Shown here one piece after another: positions 33,966 through 44,394 of a stretch of 64,000 bases of DNA. Location: contig NZ_KI421517.1 of the NCBI RefSeq assembly GCF_000473365.1, forward strand, positions 3,366,634 through 3,430,633, given 5' to 3'. The notes beneath the pieces are model-generated. The model searched no databases, was not told the origin of the DNA, and saw nothing but the letters and a program-made list of their open reading frames with translations. The DNA is from Adhaeribacter aquaticus DSM 16391. GTDB taxonomy: Bacteria > Bacteroidota > Bacteroidia > Cytophagales > Hymenobacteraceae. The translations under genes and the position numbers were made by a program. How positions within the stretch are numbered: the first letter of the stretch is position 1; each line of letters starts with the position of its first letter.

Positions 33966-35012
33966 TTGCGTCTTTTGTTAGAAAATATTCATATTGGCAA
34001 AGAATCTTTAGCAGCTTTAGCTGACTTTGCCCGGAATAAAGCTTTCGATAAAATAGTAGTACTCACTGATACTAATACCCACATTCACTGTTATCCGGCA
34101 GTTAAGAAAATATTGCCTGAACACCAGGTTATAGTGGTAGAAAGCGGAGAGGTACATAAAAACCTACGTACCTGCGAATTTATCTGGGAACACCTGACGC
34201 GCCTGCAATTAAACCGATGGTCGTTGTTAATAAACCTGGGGGGTGGTGTAATAGGAGATATGGGAGGTTTCTGTGCCGGTGTTTTTAAGCGGGGGATTTC
34301 TTTTGTGCAGGTGCCCACAACTTTGTTATCGCAGGTTGATGCCAGCGTAGGAGGCAAAACAGGTATCGATTTTATGGGTTTTAAAAACCATATTGGTGTT
34401 TTTCAGGAACCCTTAAAAGTTTTTATCAATCCTGAATTTTTACAAACCTTATCTCCGCGCGAAATAAAATCTGGTTATGCCGAGATTATTAAACATTGGC
34501 TAATTGCCAAAAAAGAATCTTTTGAAGTTCAAAAGTATATAGGGCTTTTTACTGAAGATTGGTCTGGCCTGATAGAAGAATCAGTAGCTATAAAGGCTGA
34601 AGTAGTTAAGGCTGATCCGCTGGAAAAAGGCTTGCGCAAAATCTTGAATTTTGGTCATACAGTTGGTCACGCCATTGAAACGTTCTTTCTAAATAAAGAT
34701 GAAAATGCCTTGCTTCACGGCGAAGCTATTGCCGCAGGAATGATCTGTGAAAGTTACCTGTCCCGAAAAAAAGGTTTATTAACTGAGCAGGAGCAAACGG
34801 AAATAGAAAGCTTTATTTTTTCTATTTATGAAAAAGTAGTTATAGCTGGTAAAGATTTACCGGCAATTGCCGATTTGGCCTTACAAGATAAAAAGAATAC
34901 AGGGTCGATTATTAAATGTACCTTACTGGATGGAATTGGAAAAGCAATTTATGACCAACCCATTACTGTAGAAGACATACAGGAGTCCATCCAATATTAT
35001 AGCAGTTTATGA
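33966..35012 (+). CDS. aroB: 3-dehydroquinate synthase
   Basis: A 348-aa NAD-dependent enzyme of the shikimate pathway that converts DAHP to 3-dehydroquinate. The start is TTG: an in-frame stop lies one codon upstream and no earlier ATG exists. The nucleotide-binding segment INLGGGVIGDMGGFCAGVFK, the PTTLLSQVDASVGGKTGID motif and the metal-ligand region NFGHTVGHAIE with later LLHGEAIAAGM are all intact. It overlaps aroA by 4 bases (ATGA), so the two are translationally coupled. Confidence 0.95.
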   Translation: MRLLLENIHIGKESLAALADFARNKAFDKIVVLTDTNTHIHCYPAVKKILPEHQVIVVESGEVHKNLRTCEFIWEHLTRLQLNRWSLLINLGGGVIGDMGGFCAGVFKRGISFVQVPTTLLSQVDASVGGKTGIDFMGFKNHIGVFQEPLKVFINPEFLQTLSPREIKSGYAEIIKHWLIAKKESFEVQKYIGLFTEDWSGLIEESVAIKAEVVKADPLEKGLRKILNFGHTVGHAIETFFLNKDENALLHGEAIAAGMICESYLSRKKGLLTEQEQTEIESFIFSIYEKVVIAGKDLPAIADLALQDKKNTGSIIKCTLLDGIGKAIYDQPITVEDIQESIQYYSSL

Positions 35013-36250
35013 ATTCCAAAAGTTTAGTAGTTTCTCATCCAACCGGTATCCTGAACGGAACGGTAACCTTACCGGCTTCTAAAAGTGAAAGTAACCGGGC
35101 GCTAATCATTGAAGCTTTATCCGGGGCTGGTTCTAAACTAGAAAATCTTTCTGAAGCCAATGATACCCAAGTTATTACCCGATTATTAAATCAGGCTACG
35201 GGTGAATTAAATGCGGAGGATGCCGGAACCGTAATGCGTTTTATGACGGCTTATCTGGCAGTAACCGGTAAGCAGAGTACCATTACCGGAACTCCCCGCA
35301 TGTTGCAGCGGCCCATTGGTATTTTGGTGGATGCTTTACGCCAATTAGGTGCCCAGATAGATTATTTGGGTCAGGAGGGGTATCCGCCTTTAGCTTTCCG
35401 GGGCATAGACAACAATAAAGATTATCCGGCTACCTTGCAGGTGCGGGGCGATATTAGCAGTCAATATATTTCGGCTTTATTAATGGTGGCGCCTTTATTC
35501 CCGAATGGTTTAACTTTAGAGCTTACTGGTAAAGTAGGTTCGCGGCCCTACATCCAGATGACGTTGGCCCTGATGAACCATTTTGGTGCGCAAAGTACCT
35601 TCGAAGGCAATATAATTCAGGTGCCTGCCCAGCAATACGGAAAAGCAATTTATACGATAGAGTCAGATTGGTCGGGTGCTAGTTATTGGTACAGCATGGT
35701 AGCATTGGCTAAAGATGCTCAAGTAGAGCTGAAAGGTCTTCGCCAGCACTCTTTCCAGGGCGATGCCGTTATTGCTCAAATCATGCAGAATATAGGGGTG
35801 CAAACCACCTTTAAGGGAGATGGCGTAGTGCTAACCAAAACACAAAAGATACAAAATTTTGCTTTTGATTTTTCTGATTGTCCTGACTTAGCTCAAACGA
35901 TCGCTGTGATTTGTGCAGTTAAAGGTGTGGAAGCCAATATGAGTGGTCTGGAGAGTTTGCGGATAAAGGAAACCGACCGGATTGCTGCCATACAAAATGA
36001 ACTGCAAAAAATTGGTGGTGATTTTGAAGATGTAGGCGAAGGGGTATTCCGGGTTAAACCAGCTAATCCAATTCAGGAAACACCAATATTCCATACCTAT
36101 GAAGATCATAGAATGGCTATGGCGTTTGCTCCACTTGGTTTATTGCATCCTGTTGTTATTGATGAACCTCATGTGGTACGTAAATCTTACCCAAGGTATT
36201 GGGAAAACTTAACTGCCATGGGCTTTACATTAGAAGAACAAAATAAGTAA
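35009..36250 (+). CDS. aroA: 3-phosphoshikimate 1-carboxyvinyltransferase (EPSP synthase)
   Basis: A 413-aa EPSP synthase that transfers enolpyruvate from PEP to shikimate-3-phosphate. It carries the N-terminal phosphate-binding ASKSESNRALI, the DAGTVMRFMTAYLA segment, RPIGILVDALRQLGA and the C-terminal EDHRMAMAFAPLG. The spacing is that of the shorter, Bacteroidota-type enzyme. It overlaps aroB by 4 bases. Confidence 0.95.
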   Translation: MNSKSLVVSHPTGILNGTVTLPASKSESNRALIIEALSGAGSKLENLSEANDTQVITRLLNQATGELNAEDAGTVMRFMTAYLAVTGKQSTITGTPRMLQRPIGILVDALRQLGAQIDYLGQEGYPPLAFRGIDNNKDYPATLQVRGDISSQYISALLMVAPLFPNGLTLELTGKVGSRPYIQMTLALMNHFGAQSTFEGNIIQVPAQQYGKAIYTIESDWSGASYWYSMVALAKDAQVELKGLRQHSFQGDAVIAQIMQNIGVQTTFKGDGVVLTKTQKIQNFAFDFSDCPDLAQTIAVICAVKGVEANMSGLESLRIKETDRIAAIQNELQKIGGDFEDVGEGVFRVKPANPIQETPIFHTYEDHRMAMAFAPLGLLHPVVIDEPHVVRKSYPRYWENLTAMGFTLEEQNK

Positions 36251-36302
36251 AAGTAGATGCCAGGGGAAATTTCAACCAGTTTCCTCTGGTAGTCTTAATA
36301 CT

Positions 36303-37106
36303 TCAAAGCAATTTCTCTATTTCTTTCCGTAGATTATCTAAATAGGCAGCAGCATATTGTAACCGGCTGCCGTACCAACAAAACATTTCTCCATCTACTA
36401 ATTTGATAATCGCTTCGGGGCAAATTTCCTGAAACTCTTTTATATGCTTTTGGCTAAAGGGATAAGGTTCGGAAGATAATAAAATTACTTTTGGGTTAGC
36501 TGTTTTCAGTTCAACAGCCTGGATAGCTGGGTAACGGCTTAAATGCCCAAATATGTTGTGAAAGCCTGCTTTAGCCAGTATATCTTGGATAAACGTTTGG
36601 CTCCCTATGCTCATATAAGGTTTTCGCCAGATAAAATAAGCAGCCGGAATATTAGCTTGCGGCCTAAGCTGATTAAATCCTCTTTGGATGTTATCTAAAA
36701 TTTTTTTGGCGGCAGGTACAGTATCTGTTACCTGGCCAATCTGCTTAATGGCTTTATAAGCATCCTGCAGGTTGTAAATGTCACTCATCCAAACCGGATA
36801 CCATTTTTGAAGTTCTAAAATTCCTTCCTGATAATTCTCTTCTTTATTACCAATAATCAAATCTGGTTGTAATTGATGAATGAGCTCGAAATGAAAGTTT
36901 TTGGTGCCCCCAATAATGGTTTTAGTTTTTACCTTTTCAGCAGGATAGATGCAAAATTTAGTTACCCCTACAATTCTATCCGATAAGCATAAATCAAATA
37001 ATAGTTCGGTTTGAGAAGGTACTAAGGAAACAATACGCTTGGGTATGGCTGGAGCTAATACCTGGTGCCCCATTTGGTCTATTACTAATGTTTTGATAGC
37101 ATCCAA
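36303..37106 (-). CDS. BtuF-like metal/cobalamin-binding protein without signal peptide
   Basis: A 267-aa helical-backbone metal-receptor protein. The motif RIVSLVPSQTELLFDL (about 24-39) and the LQPDLIIGNKEENYQ strand match the two-lobe BtuF/FhuD fold. The N-terminus begins directly with the fold, without signal peptide or lipobox, so the product appears cytoplasmic, unlike ABC-transporter binding proteins. No permease or ATPase gene is nearby. A role in corrinoid or metal handling is inferred from the fold only. Confidence 0.75.
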   Translation of the reverse strand: MDAIKTLVIDQMGHQVLAPAIPKRIVSLVPSQTELLFDLCLSDRIVGVTKFCIYPAEKVKTKTIIGGTKNFHFELIHQLQPDLIIGNKEENYQEGILELQKWYPVWMSDIYNLQDAYKAIKQIGQVTDTVPAAKKILDNIQRGFNQLRPQANIPAAYFIWRKPYMSIGSQTFIQDILAKAGFHNIFGHLSRYPAIQAVELKTANPKVILLSSEPYPFSQKHIKEFQEICPEAIIKLVDGEMFCWYGSRLQYAAAYLDNLRKEIEKLL

Positions 37107-37129
37107 CGAATTAAAATTTAGTAGGATAA

Positions 37130-37170
37130 AAAAGAAATCCTGTTTAAGAATAACTTTAAACAGGATTTCA
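37130..37170 (-). terminator. terminator after the M42 peptidase gene
   Basis: The inverted repeat gaaatcctgttta / taaacaggatttc (37133-37145 with 37157-37169) is followed on the minus strand by a T run, 16 bases past the peptidase stop. Confidence 0.8.
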
Positions 37171-37185
37171 TTATAGGTTAGTCGT

Positions 37186-38256
37186 TTATTTTAAATAACG
37201 GAAGTCATGACCGGTTTCCAACTGCAATAAGAATTCATAGATAAGTCTTGATACATTATCTACATCTTCTTTATGTACAGTTTCAACAGTGGTATGCATG
37301 TATTTTAAAGGCAGTGAAATCAGGGCAGAAGCAACACCTTCGTTAGAATAAGCAAATGCATCGGTATCAGTACCGGTAGCCCGGGTGGCAGATGCCCGCT
37401 GGAATGGAATCTCTTTTTCCTGTGCAACCCGAATAATCATGTTCAGCAGGTTGTTTTGTACAGCCGGGCCATACGTAACAACCGGGCCTTTGCCGCAGAA
37501 AAGGTCACCACTTACTTTTTTGTCGTACATAGGGGCCTGGGTATCGTGCGTTACATCTGTAATAATAGCCACATTTGGTTTAATGCGCTGCGCTATCATT
37601 TCGGCTCCGCGTAACCCAATTTCTTCCTGTACGGCATTTACAATATATAAGCCGAAGGGTAATTTTTTGCCGTTCTCTTTCAGCATGCGTGCCACTTCCG
37701 CAATCATGTAACCTCCGACCCGGTTATCTAATGCCCGTCCAACCAAATACTTTTCATTCATTTCCATCAACTCATCGTCGAAGGTAATAACCGAACCAAC
37801 ATGGATGCCCATGTCTTCTACTTCCTGCTTGCTGCTGGCGCCACAATCCAGGAAGATCGTTTCAATAGCCGGAGCTTTGTCTTGATCTACTTTACGCACG
37901 TGAATGGCTGGCCACCCAAATATGGCTTTTACCGGGCCTTTGGCTGTATGAATATTTACACGTTTAGAAGGAGCAATCAAAGCATCAGAACCCCCATTGC
38001 GGCGTACATAAATATAACCCTGATCGGTAATGTAATTAACAAACCAGGCAATTTCGTCGGCGTGTGCCTCAATAACTACTTTATATTCAGCCTCCGGATT
38101 AATAACCCCAACTACTGTTCCGTAAGTATCTACAAAGTATTCATCAATATAAGGCTTGATATACTCTAACCAGATTTTCTGGCCTTCCGCCTCAAAACCA
38201 GTAGGAGCGGCCGTGTTCAGATACTTTTCTAAAAATTCAAAAGATTCTTTTCGCAT
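37186..38256 (-). CDS. M42 family metallo-aminopeptidase
   Basis: A 356-aa cytoplasmic peptidase of the M42 (glutamyl aminopeptidase/TET) family, forming large self-compartmentalised particles that trim peptides. Metal ligands appear in EAHADEIAW (H65, D67), GRALDNRVGG, VQEEIGLRGAE and IITDVTHDT. Length and motif order are normal. It is transcribed alone between two minus-strand neighbours. Confidence 0.9.
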   Translation of the reverse strand: MRKESFEFLEKYLNTAAPTGFEAEGQKIWLEYIKPYIDEYFVDTYGTVVGVINPEAEYKVVIEAHADEIAWFVNYITDQGYIYVRRNGGSDALIAPSKRVNIHTAKGPVKAIFGWPAIHVRKVDQDKAPAIETIFLDCGASSKQEVEDMGIHVGSVITFDDELMEMNEKYLVGRALDNRVGGYMIAEVARMLKENGKKLPFGLYIVNAVQEEIGLRGAEMIAQRIKPNVAIITDVTHDTQAPMYDKKVSGDLFCGKGPVVTYGPAVQNNLLNMIIRVAQEKEIPFQRASATRATGTDTDAFAYSNEGVASALISLPLKYMHTTVETVHKEDVDNVSRLIYEFLLQLETGHDFRYLK

Positions 38257-38427
38257 AGTCTCGTTTGCTGCCCATAATATACAGGCATATGGATTTTATT
38301 TATTCGTAAATTTATTTAAAGAACTTGTGGTAATACGCAACTTTATTTAAGATAGCTACACAACTAACCAGAATTTACTGGATACTGGTAATAACTTGGT
38401 AGCCAGATTAAAACCTAAAAGGATTAT

Positions 38428-39987
38428 TTATAATGGAATATTGCCATGCTTTTTGCGGGGTAAATTGACCACTTTATTTTCCAACATTTTAAAAGCTTTA
38501 ATTAATTTTTTACGGGTATCGGCCGGATAAATTACCTCATCTATAAACCCACGATAAGCAGCCCGATAAGGCGTAGCAAACTTTTCCTGGTATTCCTCTA
38601 TCTTTTCCGCCAATGTTGCCTCCGGATTTTGAGCTTCAGCAATATCTTTTTTAAAAATTATTTCAGCGGCTCCTTTAGCTCCCATTACCGCAATTTCGGC
38701 TGTGGGCCAGGCAAAATTCAAATCGGCTCCTATGTGCTTTGAATTCATTACATCATAAGCTCCGCCATAAGCTTTGCGGGTAATTACAGTAATACGAGGA
38801 ACAGTAGCTTCACTAAAGGCATATAATAGTTTAGCTCCGTTGGTAATAATAGCCCGCCATTCCTGGTCGGTGCCCGGTAAAAAGCCCGGAACATCTTCGA
38901 GTACTAACAAAGGAATATTAAAGCAATCGCAAAAACGAACAAACCGGGCGGCTTTGGTGCTGGCATTGATATCAAGTACGCCAGCTAAAACAGCGGGTTG
39001 GTTGCCCACAATCCCAATGCTTCTCCCGGCTAAGCGGGCAAAACCTACCACTATATTCTCGCCAAAATTTTTGTGCACTTCAAAAAATGAATTCTCATCA
39101 ATTATGCCTTCAATTACTTCCCGCATATCGTAAGGTTGATTGGGGTTTTCTGGCAAAATGGTGTTCAAAATATCTCTGGATTCGTCGTTTGTTGTTTCGT
39201 AGGGCAGGAGCGGGGTAGTATCTTCACAGTTTTGCGGAATGTAACTCAATAAGGTTTTAATGTTCTGAATACATTCAACTTCGTTACTACAGGAGAAGTG
39301 GGTAACGCCACTCTTGGTGCTGTGGGTGCTGGCCCCACCTAGTTCTTCTGAAGTTACATTTTCATGCGTAACAGTTTTTACCACGTTGGGTCCGGTTACA
39401 AACATATATGAGGTATTTTCTACCATTAATATAAAATCCGTAATAGCCGGAGAATACACAGCCCCACCGGCACATGGTCCCATAATTGCCGATATCTGTG
39501 GAATAACACCTGAAGCTAATGTGTTGCGGTAAAAGATATCGGCATAGCCACCCAATGAAACTACTCCTTCCTGAATACGGGCTCCTCCCGAATCGTTCAA
39601 ACCAATAATGGGAGCTCCATTTTTCATAGCCAACTCCATTATTTTTACTATTTTTTCAGCATGGGTTTCGGAAAGGGAGCCACCAAAAACGGTAAAATCC
39701 TGAGAAAATACATAAACGAGTCTTCCGTTTATGGTGCCGTACCCGGTAACTACTCCATCGCCTAAATAATGCTGATGTTCTAAGCCAAAATCTTTTGCCC
39801 GGTGCATGACAAACTTGCCAATTTCTTCAAAGGAGTCAGGGTCCAGCAGGAGGTCAATACGTTCCCGGGCGGTAAGTTTACCTTTTTTATGCTGTGCTTC
39901 TATCCGAGCCTGGCCTCCTCCTAATATAGCCTGCGCGTTCTTCTTTTCTAAAATTTCTGTTTTGCTTAACCCTTTAGACTCTGACAT
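38428..39987 (-). CDS. biotin-dependent acyl-CoA carboxylase, carboxyltransferase subunit
   Basis: A 519-aa carboxyltransferase of the propionyl-/methylmalonyl-CoA carboxylase beta type. The N-terminal crotonase-like domain has [20 protein letters not shown] and the oxyanion [11 protein letters not shown]. The C-terminal domain has [16 protein letters not shown] and [12 protein letters not shown]. The usual substrate is propionyl-CoA. The biotin carboxylase and biotin carrier subunits are not adjacent. Methylmalonyl-CoA decarboxylase alpha is an alternative of the same fold. Confidence 0.88.
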   Translation of the reverse strand: MSESKGLSKTEILEKKNAQAILGGGQARIEAQHKKGKLTARERIDLLLDPDSFEEIGKFVMHRAKDFGLEHQHYLGDGVVTGYGTINGRLVYVFSQDFTVFGGSLSETHAEKIVKIMELAMKNGAPIIGLNDSGGARIQEGVVSLGGYADIFYRNTLASGVIPQISAIMGPCAGGAVYSPAITDFILMVENTSYMFVTGPNVVKTVTHENVTSEELGGASTHSTKSGVTHFSCSNEVECIQNIKTLLSYIPQNCEDTTPLLPYETTNDESRDILNTILPENPNQPYDMREVIEGIIDENSFFEVHKNFGENIVVGFARLAGRSIGIVGNQPAVLAGVLDINASTKAARFVRFCDCFNIPLLVLEDVPGFLPGTDQEWRAIITNGAKLLYAFSEATVPRITVITRKAYGGAYDVMNSKHIGADLNFAWPTAEIAVMGAKGAAEIIFKKDIAEAQNPEATLAEKIEEYQEKFATPYRAAYRGFIDEVIYPADTRKKLIKAFKMLENKVVNLPRKKHGNIPL

Positions 39988-40071
39988 GTAGTACCTGGTT
40001 GTGGTTAATTTATAGGATATAAATATATAAAAATAGCTATACTAATTTGCAAATTATTACTGGTAGGGCAT

Positions 40072-40102
40072 AAAAAAAGGCTGACTTACAGGTCAGCCTT
40101 TT
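40072..40102 (-). terminator. terminator after clpC
   Basis: An 11-bp stem aaaaggctgac / gtcagcctttt with a 6-nt loop is followed on the minus strand by T residues. Confidence 0.85.
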
Positions 40103-40118
40103 AATTTATTATAGATTA

Positions 40119-42698
40119 TTATTCTCCAGTTTTAGAGTCAGTTGGTTTAGTTTCCGAAGACTCCTCTGGCTGTGGATTAGCATTCCCTCTGTTTTCTGAA
40201 CGGAAAGTTAACTCTTCCTTACCATCTTCGAAATCGGCAATAATAGTATCCCCCTGGCTCACTTGTGCTTTCAGAATTTCTTCCGCAATCGGATCTTCCA
40301 AATACTTCTGGATGGCCCGGTTTAACGGACGAGCACCATATTTTGGATCGTATCCTTTCTCAGCTACAAAATCTTTTGCTTTATCAGTCAATTCAATTCT
40401 GAAGCCAAGGGTTTCCACCCGCTTGAACAGTTTACCCAACGAGATATCGATGATTTTGTGGATATCTTCGCGTTGCAGCGAGTTAAACACTATTACATCA
40501 TCCAGGCGGTTCAGGAACTCTGGCGAGAAAGTTTTACGTAACGCATTCGCGATAGTACCTTTCATAATCTCATCCATGTTATCCTGGCGGGTTTTGGTTG
40601 CAAAACCAACACCTGCTCCAAAGTCTTGTAAATCACGGGCACCAATGTTTGAGGTCATGATAATAATGGTATTCCGGAAATCTACTTTGCGGCCTAAACC
40701 ATCCGTTAAAACACCATCATCCAGTACCTGTAGCAACAGGTTATAAATATCCGGGTGCGCTTTCTCAATTTCATCTAATAAAATTACTGAGTAAGGCTTG
40801 CGACGGATTTTCTCTGTTAATTGACCACCTTCTTCGTAACCAACGTAACCTGGAGGCGCTCCTACTAAACGAGATACGCTAAATTTCTCCATGTATTCAC
40901 TCATATCTATTCTTACTAAAGAATCATCTTTATCGAACAAATAAGTAGCTAATACTTTGGCTAACTCGGTTTTACCTACTCCGGTAGGACCTAAGAATAC
41001 AAACGAACCAATTGGCTTTTTCGGATCTTTCAGACCAACCCTAGTACGCTGAATGGCTTTAACTAATTGCGCAATAGCTTTGTCCTGACCAATAACTTTG
41101 CCTTTCAGCTCATCGCCCATGCTCAGTAATTTCTGACCTTCGTTTTGCGCAACTCGTTTTACCGGAATACCAGTCATCATGGCAATTACTTCAGCCACGT
41201 TTTCTTCTTTCACGGTGTAACGTTTTTTCTTAGTTTCGTCTTCCCAAGCTTTTTTCGCTACATCTAACTGGTCAAGCAATTTCTTTTCTTTATCACGTAA
41301 CTGAGCAGCTTCTTCGTATTTCTGCGATTTAACTACCCGGTTTTTCTCCGTTTTGATATTTTCAATTGACTCTTCCAGTTTCAGGATATCCTCTGGTACC
41401 ACAATATTATTGATGTGTACGCGCGCACCAGCTTCATCCAGAATGTCAATAGCTTTGTCTGGTAAGAAACGGTCGCTCATATACCGGTCAGATAACTTCA
41501 CACATGCTTCTATCGCCTTATCGGTATAGATTACATGGTGGTGATCCTGGTATTTATCTTTAATGTTGTTCAGAATCTGAATGGTTTCTTCCGGTGTGGT
41601 TGGGTCTACCATTACAATCTGGAAACGACGGGCTAAAGCACCATCCTTCTCAATGTACTGACGGTATTCGTCTAAGGTAGTAGCGCCAATGCATTGGATT
41701 TCGCCACGGGCTAAAGCCGGTTTAAACATGTTAGATGCATCCAGTGAGCCAGAAGCGCCGCCAGCACCTACAATGGTATGTAGCTCATCAATGAACAGAA
41801 TAACATCCGGAGATTTCTCCAGTTCGTTCATTACTGCTTTCATACGCTCCTCAAACTGACCACGGTATTTAGTACCAGCTACCAGAGATGCTAAATCTAA
41901 GGTAACAACACGTTTGTTAAATAACACGCGCGATACTTTTTTCTGCACAATGCGCAGTGCTAAACCTTCGGCAATAGCAGTTTTACCAACACCTGGTTCA
42001 CCAATCAGAATCGGGTTGTTTTTCTTACGGCGGCTTAATACCTGAGCCACACGTTCTATTTCTTTTTCCCGGCCAACAATCGGATCCAGTTTATCGTCTT
42101 CGGCTAACTTGGTTAAGTCACGGCCAAAGTTATCTAAAACTGGTGTGCGCGATTTTTCGCCTGGCTTTTTAGCAGTACCACTTCCTTTAGAAGAGCTGGA
42201 GCTGCCAAATAATTTATCGTTGTCGCCATCGTCGTCGGTATCAGACGATGCCATTGGATTATTGTTTTGATAATCCAACGAGTCTCTTATTGCTTCGTAG
42301 TTCACGTTAAATTTGGCTAAAGTTTGAGATGAAATATTATCTTCATCCCGGAGGATGGAGAGCAATAAATGTTCCGTACCGATAATATCACTCTTAAAAA
42401 TCTTCGCCTCCAGGTACGTTATTTTAAGTACTTTTTCAGTTTGCTTTGTAAGCGGAATGCTACCGGTAATGCTGGTATTCTGTGAAGCTGTATTGCGGGT
42501 AGCTTGCTCCAACGCATATTTTAATTCGTCTATTGAAACACCAAGTTTTTTGAGCAAGGTTATAGCCGTACCTTCGCCTTCTCGAATCATGCCTAATAAT
42601 AAGTGTTCTGTACCTATATAGTCATGCCCCAGTCGAATAGCTTCTTCACGGCTAAGAGAAATTACCTCTTTCACTCGGTTTGAAAATTTAGCTTCCAT
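40119..42698 (-). CDS. clpC: Clp protease ATP-binding subunit ClpC
   Basis: An 859-aa HSP100 unfoldase that feeds proteins to ClpP. Two Clp_N repeats occupy about 1-145, followed by a Ser/Gly/Asp-rich linker (150-185). D1 has Walker A GEPGVGKT (233-240), the middle domain a UVR-like region with [15 protein letters not shown], and D2 a second Walker A GPTGVGKT near 580. [11 protein letters not shown] loop in D2 matches the ClpP-contact VGF loop. ClpP and McsB genes are not nearby. It is transcribed alone with its own terminator. Confidence 0.95.
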   Translation of the reverse strand: MEAKFSNRVKEVISLSREEAIRLGHDYIGTEHLLLGMIREGEGTAITLLKKLGVSIDELKYALEQATRNTASQNTSITGSIPLTKQTEKVLKITYLEAKIFKSDIIGTEHLLLSILRDEDNISSQTLAKFNVNYEAIRDSLDYQNNNPMASSDTDDDGDNDKLFGSSSSSKGSGTAKKPGEKSRTPVLDNFGRDLTKLAEDDKLDPIVGREKEIERVAQVLSRRKKNNPILIGEPGVGKTAIAEGLALRIVQKKVSRVLFNKRVVTLDLASLVAGTKYRGQFEERMKAVMNELEKSPDVILFIDELHTIVGAGGASGSLDASNMFKPALARGEIQCIGATTLDEYRQYIEKDGALARRFQIVMVDPTTPEETIQILNNIKDKYQDHHHVIYTDKAIEACVKLSDRYMSDRFLPDKAIDILDEAGARVHINNIVVPEDILKLEESIENIKTEKNRVVKSQKYEEAAQLRDKEKKLLDQLDVAKKAWEDETKKKRYTVKEENVAEVIAMMTGIPVKRVAQNEGQKLLSMGDELKGKVIGQDKAIAQLVKAIQRTRVGLKDPKKPIGSFVFLGPTGVGKTELAKVLATYLFDKDDSLVRIDMSEYMEKFSVSRLVGAPPGYVGYEEGGQLTEKIRRKPYSVILLDEIEKAHPDIYNLLLQVLDDGVLTDGLGRKVDFRNTIIIMTSNIGARDLQDFGAGVGFATKTRQDNMDEIMKGTIANALRKTFSPEFLNRLDDVIVFNSLQREDIHKIIDISLGKLFKRVETLGFRIELTDKAKDFVAEKGYDPKYGARPLNRAIQKYLEDPIAEEILKAQVSQGDTIIADFEDGKEELTFRSENRGNANPQPEESSETKPTDSKTGE

Positions 42699-42773
42699 TT
42701 ATATAAAAATATTTAAAAAGTAAGTTTAATGATGGTTGTTGATACAACCGGCCGCTTATTTTAAACAAATTGT

Positions 42774-43403
42774 CTAGGGCAAATGTTCAGTTGGCGGCAA
42801 AGGAACCTCTAAGTAACTTAGGGCTTCCGGGCCTTGCGAAAACAATACATCAATTATACTCAAGTCTGGTACAAATTGTTTGCCAAATACCTGATTATAG
42901 GGTTTGATATCCAAAATGGCAGAATTTAATTTTGGATGTATTTTATTCCGATAGTCAGCCACTTCGGTAGCATATGCAGGCATATACGTATCTGTGAATA
43001 TTACCGGTTTTTTTATATTTAAACATTTCAGGTAAAATCGCAAAAAGGCTAAGTCAAGCTGAAACAGCAAGGGTATTTTCTGTTCATATATTTGCTGTAT
43101 GTAATCGTTGTAATATGTAAAGAACGGTGCACTGCCATAAGCAGAGCAAATACTGCGCCAATGTATATTTACCCAGTTCTGTGAATAATCTATTTCTAAT
43201 TCGGTGATTTTTGTTTTCCGATTTCCTTTCTTTACCGGAATAGCTAAATCTTTTGGCCCATGAGCCGTTAAAATGCGGCACCGGTTCCGGTAACTTTGTT
43301 TAATGTAATGTTCGTGTTGTTCAATTAAAATTTTTTCAGCGTGCAAAACGTGCTGAAAAAAGGTAACACTTGGGTTGTATTGTATTTCAGTTAAAAATAT
43401 CAT
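42774..43403 (-). CDS. WbqC-like family protein
   Basis: A 209-aa protein matching the WbqC-like family: EIQYNPSVTFFQHVLHAEKI at the N-terminus, a central LAIPVKKGNRKTKITELEID and WRSICSAYGSAPFF. Members are found in O-antigen and glycan loci and in many Bacteroidota genomes as single genes; an acyl- or glycan-transfer role has been suggested but not shown generally. It is divergent from the LpxL-like acyltransferase gene. Confidence 0.82.
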   Translation of the reverse strand: MIFLTEIQYNPSVTFFQHVLHAEKILIEQHEHYIKQSYRNRCRILTAHGPKDLAIPVKKGNRKTKITELEIDYSQNWVNIHWRSICSAYGSAPFFTYYNDYIQQIYEQKIPLLFQLDLAFLRFYLKCLNIKKPVIFTDTYMPAYATEVADYRNKIHPKLNSAILDIKPYNQVFGKQFVPDLSIIDVLFSQGPEALSYLEVPLPPTEHLP

Positions 43404-43497
43404 GTAATAAGCGTAGCAAGACTTTCGCTATATTAGCAGCTTTTAATTGAAATCGATATTAATTTATAAAATTCTTTCTTTAGAAGCAAATTTTCTC

Positions 43498-44394
43498 ATG
43501 ATAAAACCTCAGCTGCGCAAGCGCGATTATCCACTTTGGTTTTTGTTGCAGGGCATATCCAGTTTGCCGTTTCCAGTGTTGTACTTTTTTGCAGATATAG
43601 TATATGTGCTTCTATATTATGTAATTGGTTACCGTAAAAAGGTGGTCTATCAAAATTTATACAATTCTTTTCCCCATAAAAAAGAAGCAGAGATCAAAGC
43701 TATTGCCAAACAATTCTATCATAACCTGGCCGATATTATATTTGAAATATTGAAAATTGGAACCATTTCTAAAGCAGGCTTACGGAAACGGGTAAGTTAT
43801 AAAAATCCGGAGCTATTGCGTCCGTTCTTAGATAATGGTCATACTATTATTGCTTTAGGGTCACATGCCTGCAATTGGGAGTGGGGGTTAGCTTCTTCTT
43901 CCTTATTTTATACTGAAGGTGTAGATGGGGTCTATAAACCATTAAATAACCCTTTCTTTGAAGAATACATGCGCTTTCTGCGGAGCAGGATGGGTAGTAC
44001 TCCGGTTAAAATGAAAGAATTACTGCGCCATATGATTCGAAATCGGCAGGAACCACGCATGGTATGCTTGCTTTCCGACCAAATACCACCTAAAGGAGAA
44101 ATCCAGTACTGGACAACTTTTCTGAATCAGGACACTGCCTTTTATGTAGGAGCAGACAAATTGGCCGATTCTTTTAAATACCCCGTCATCTTTATTGCTG
44201 TGGAACGGGTAAGTAGGGGGCATTATATGTTTTCATTTGAGCTCCTGCAGGATCAGGGGGTAACTAAAAAAGAATCTGAATATGCAATAACAGAAGCGTA
44301 TGCCCGCACTTTAGAAAAATGGATAAATAAATACCCGGCGGATTATTTATGGTCGCACCGGCGCTGGAAGCATAACCGGCCTGTAACTATTTAA
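43498..44394 (+). CDS. LpxL/HtrB-like lysophospholipid (lipid A) acyltransferase
   Basis: The ATG at 43498 is preferred over a TTG 51 bases upstream. The resulting 298-aa protein starts just before the family's aromatic membrane helix (LWFLLQGISSLPFPVLYFFA). The catalytic HX4D/E-type motif is GSHACNWEWG, followed by YKPLNNPFFEEYM and LLSDQIPP. It transfers an acyl chain to a lipid A precursor at the inner membrane. Its stop codon overlaps, tail to tail, that of the BamA/TamA-like gene. Confidence 0.88.
   Translation: MIKPQLRKRDYPLWFLLQGISSLPFPVLYFFADIVYVLLYYVIGYRKKVVYQNLYNSFPHKKEAEIKAIAKQFYHNLADIIFEILKIGTISKAGLRKRVSYKNPELLRPFLDNGHTIIALGSHACNWEWGLASSSLFYTEGVDGVYKPLNNPFFEEYMRFLRSRMGSTPVKMKELLRHMIRNRQEPRMVCLLSDQIPPKGEIQYWTTFLNQDTAFYVGADKLADSFKYPVIFIAVERVSRGHYMFSFELLQDQGVTKKESEYAITEAYARTLEKWINKYPADYLWSHRRWKHNRPVTI

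Noticed and set aside
43447-43497. TTG start for the acyltransferase gene
   Set aside because: The ATG at 43498 starts at the expected family position; the extra 17 residues match nothing.
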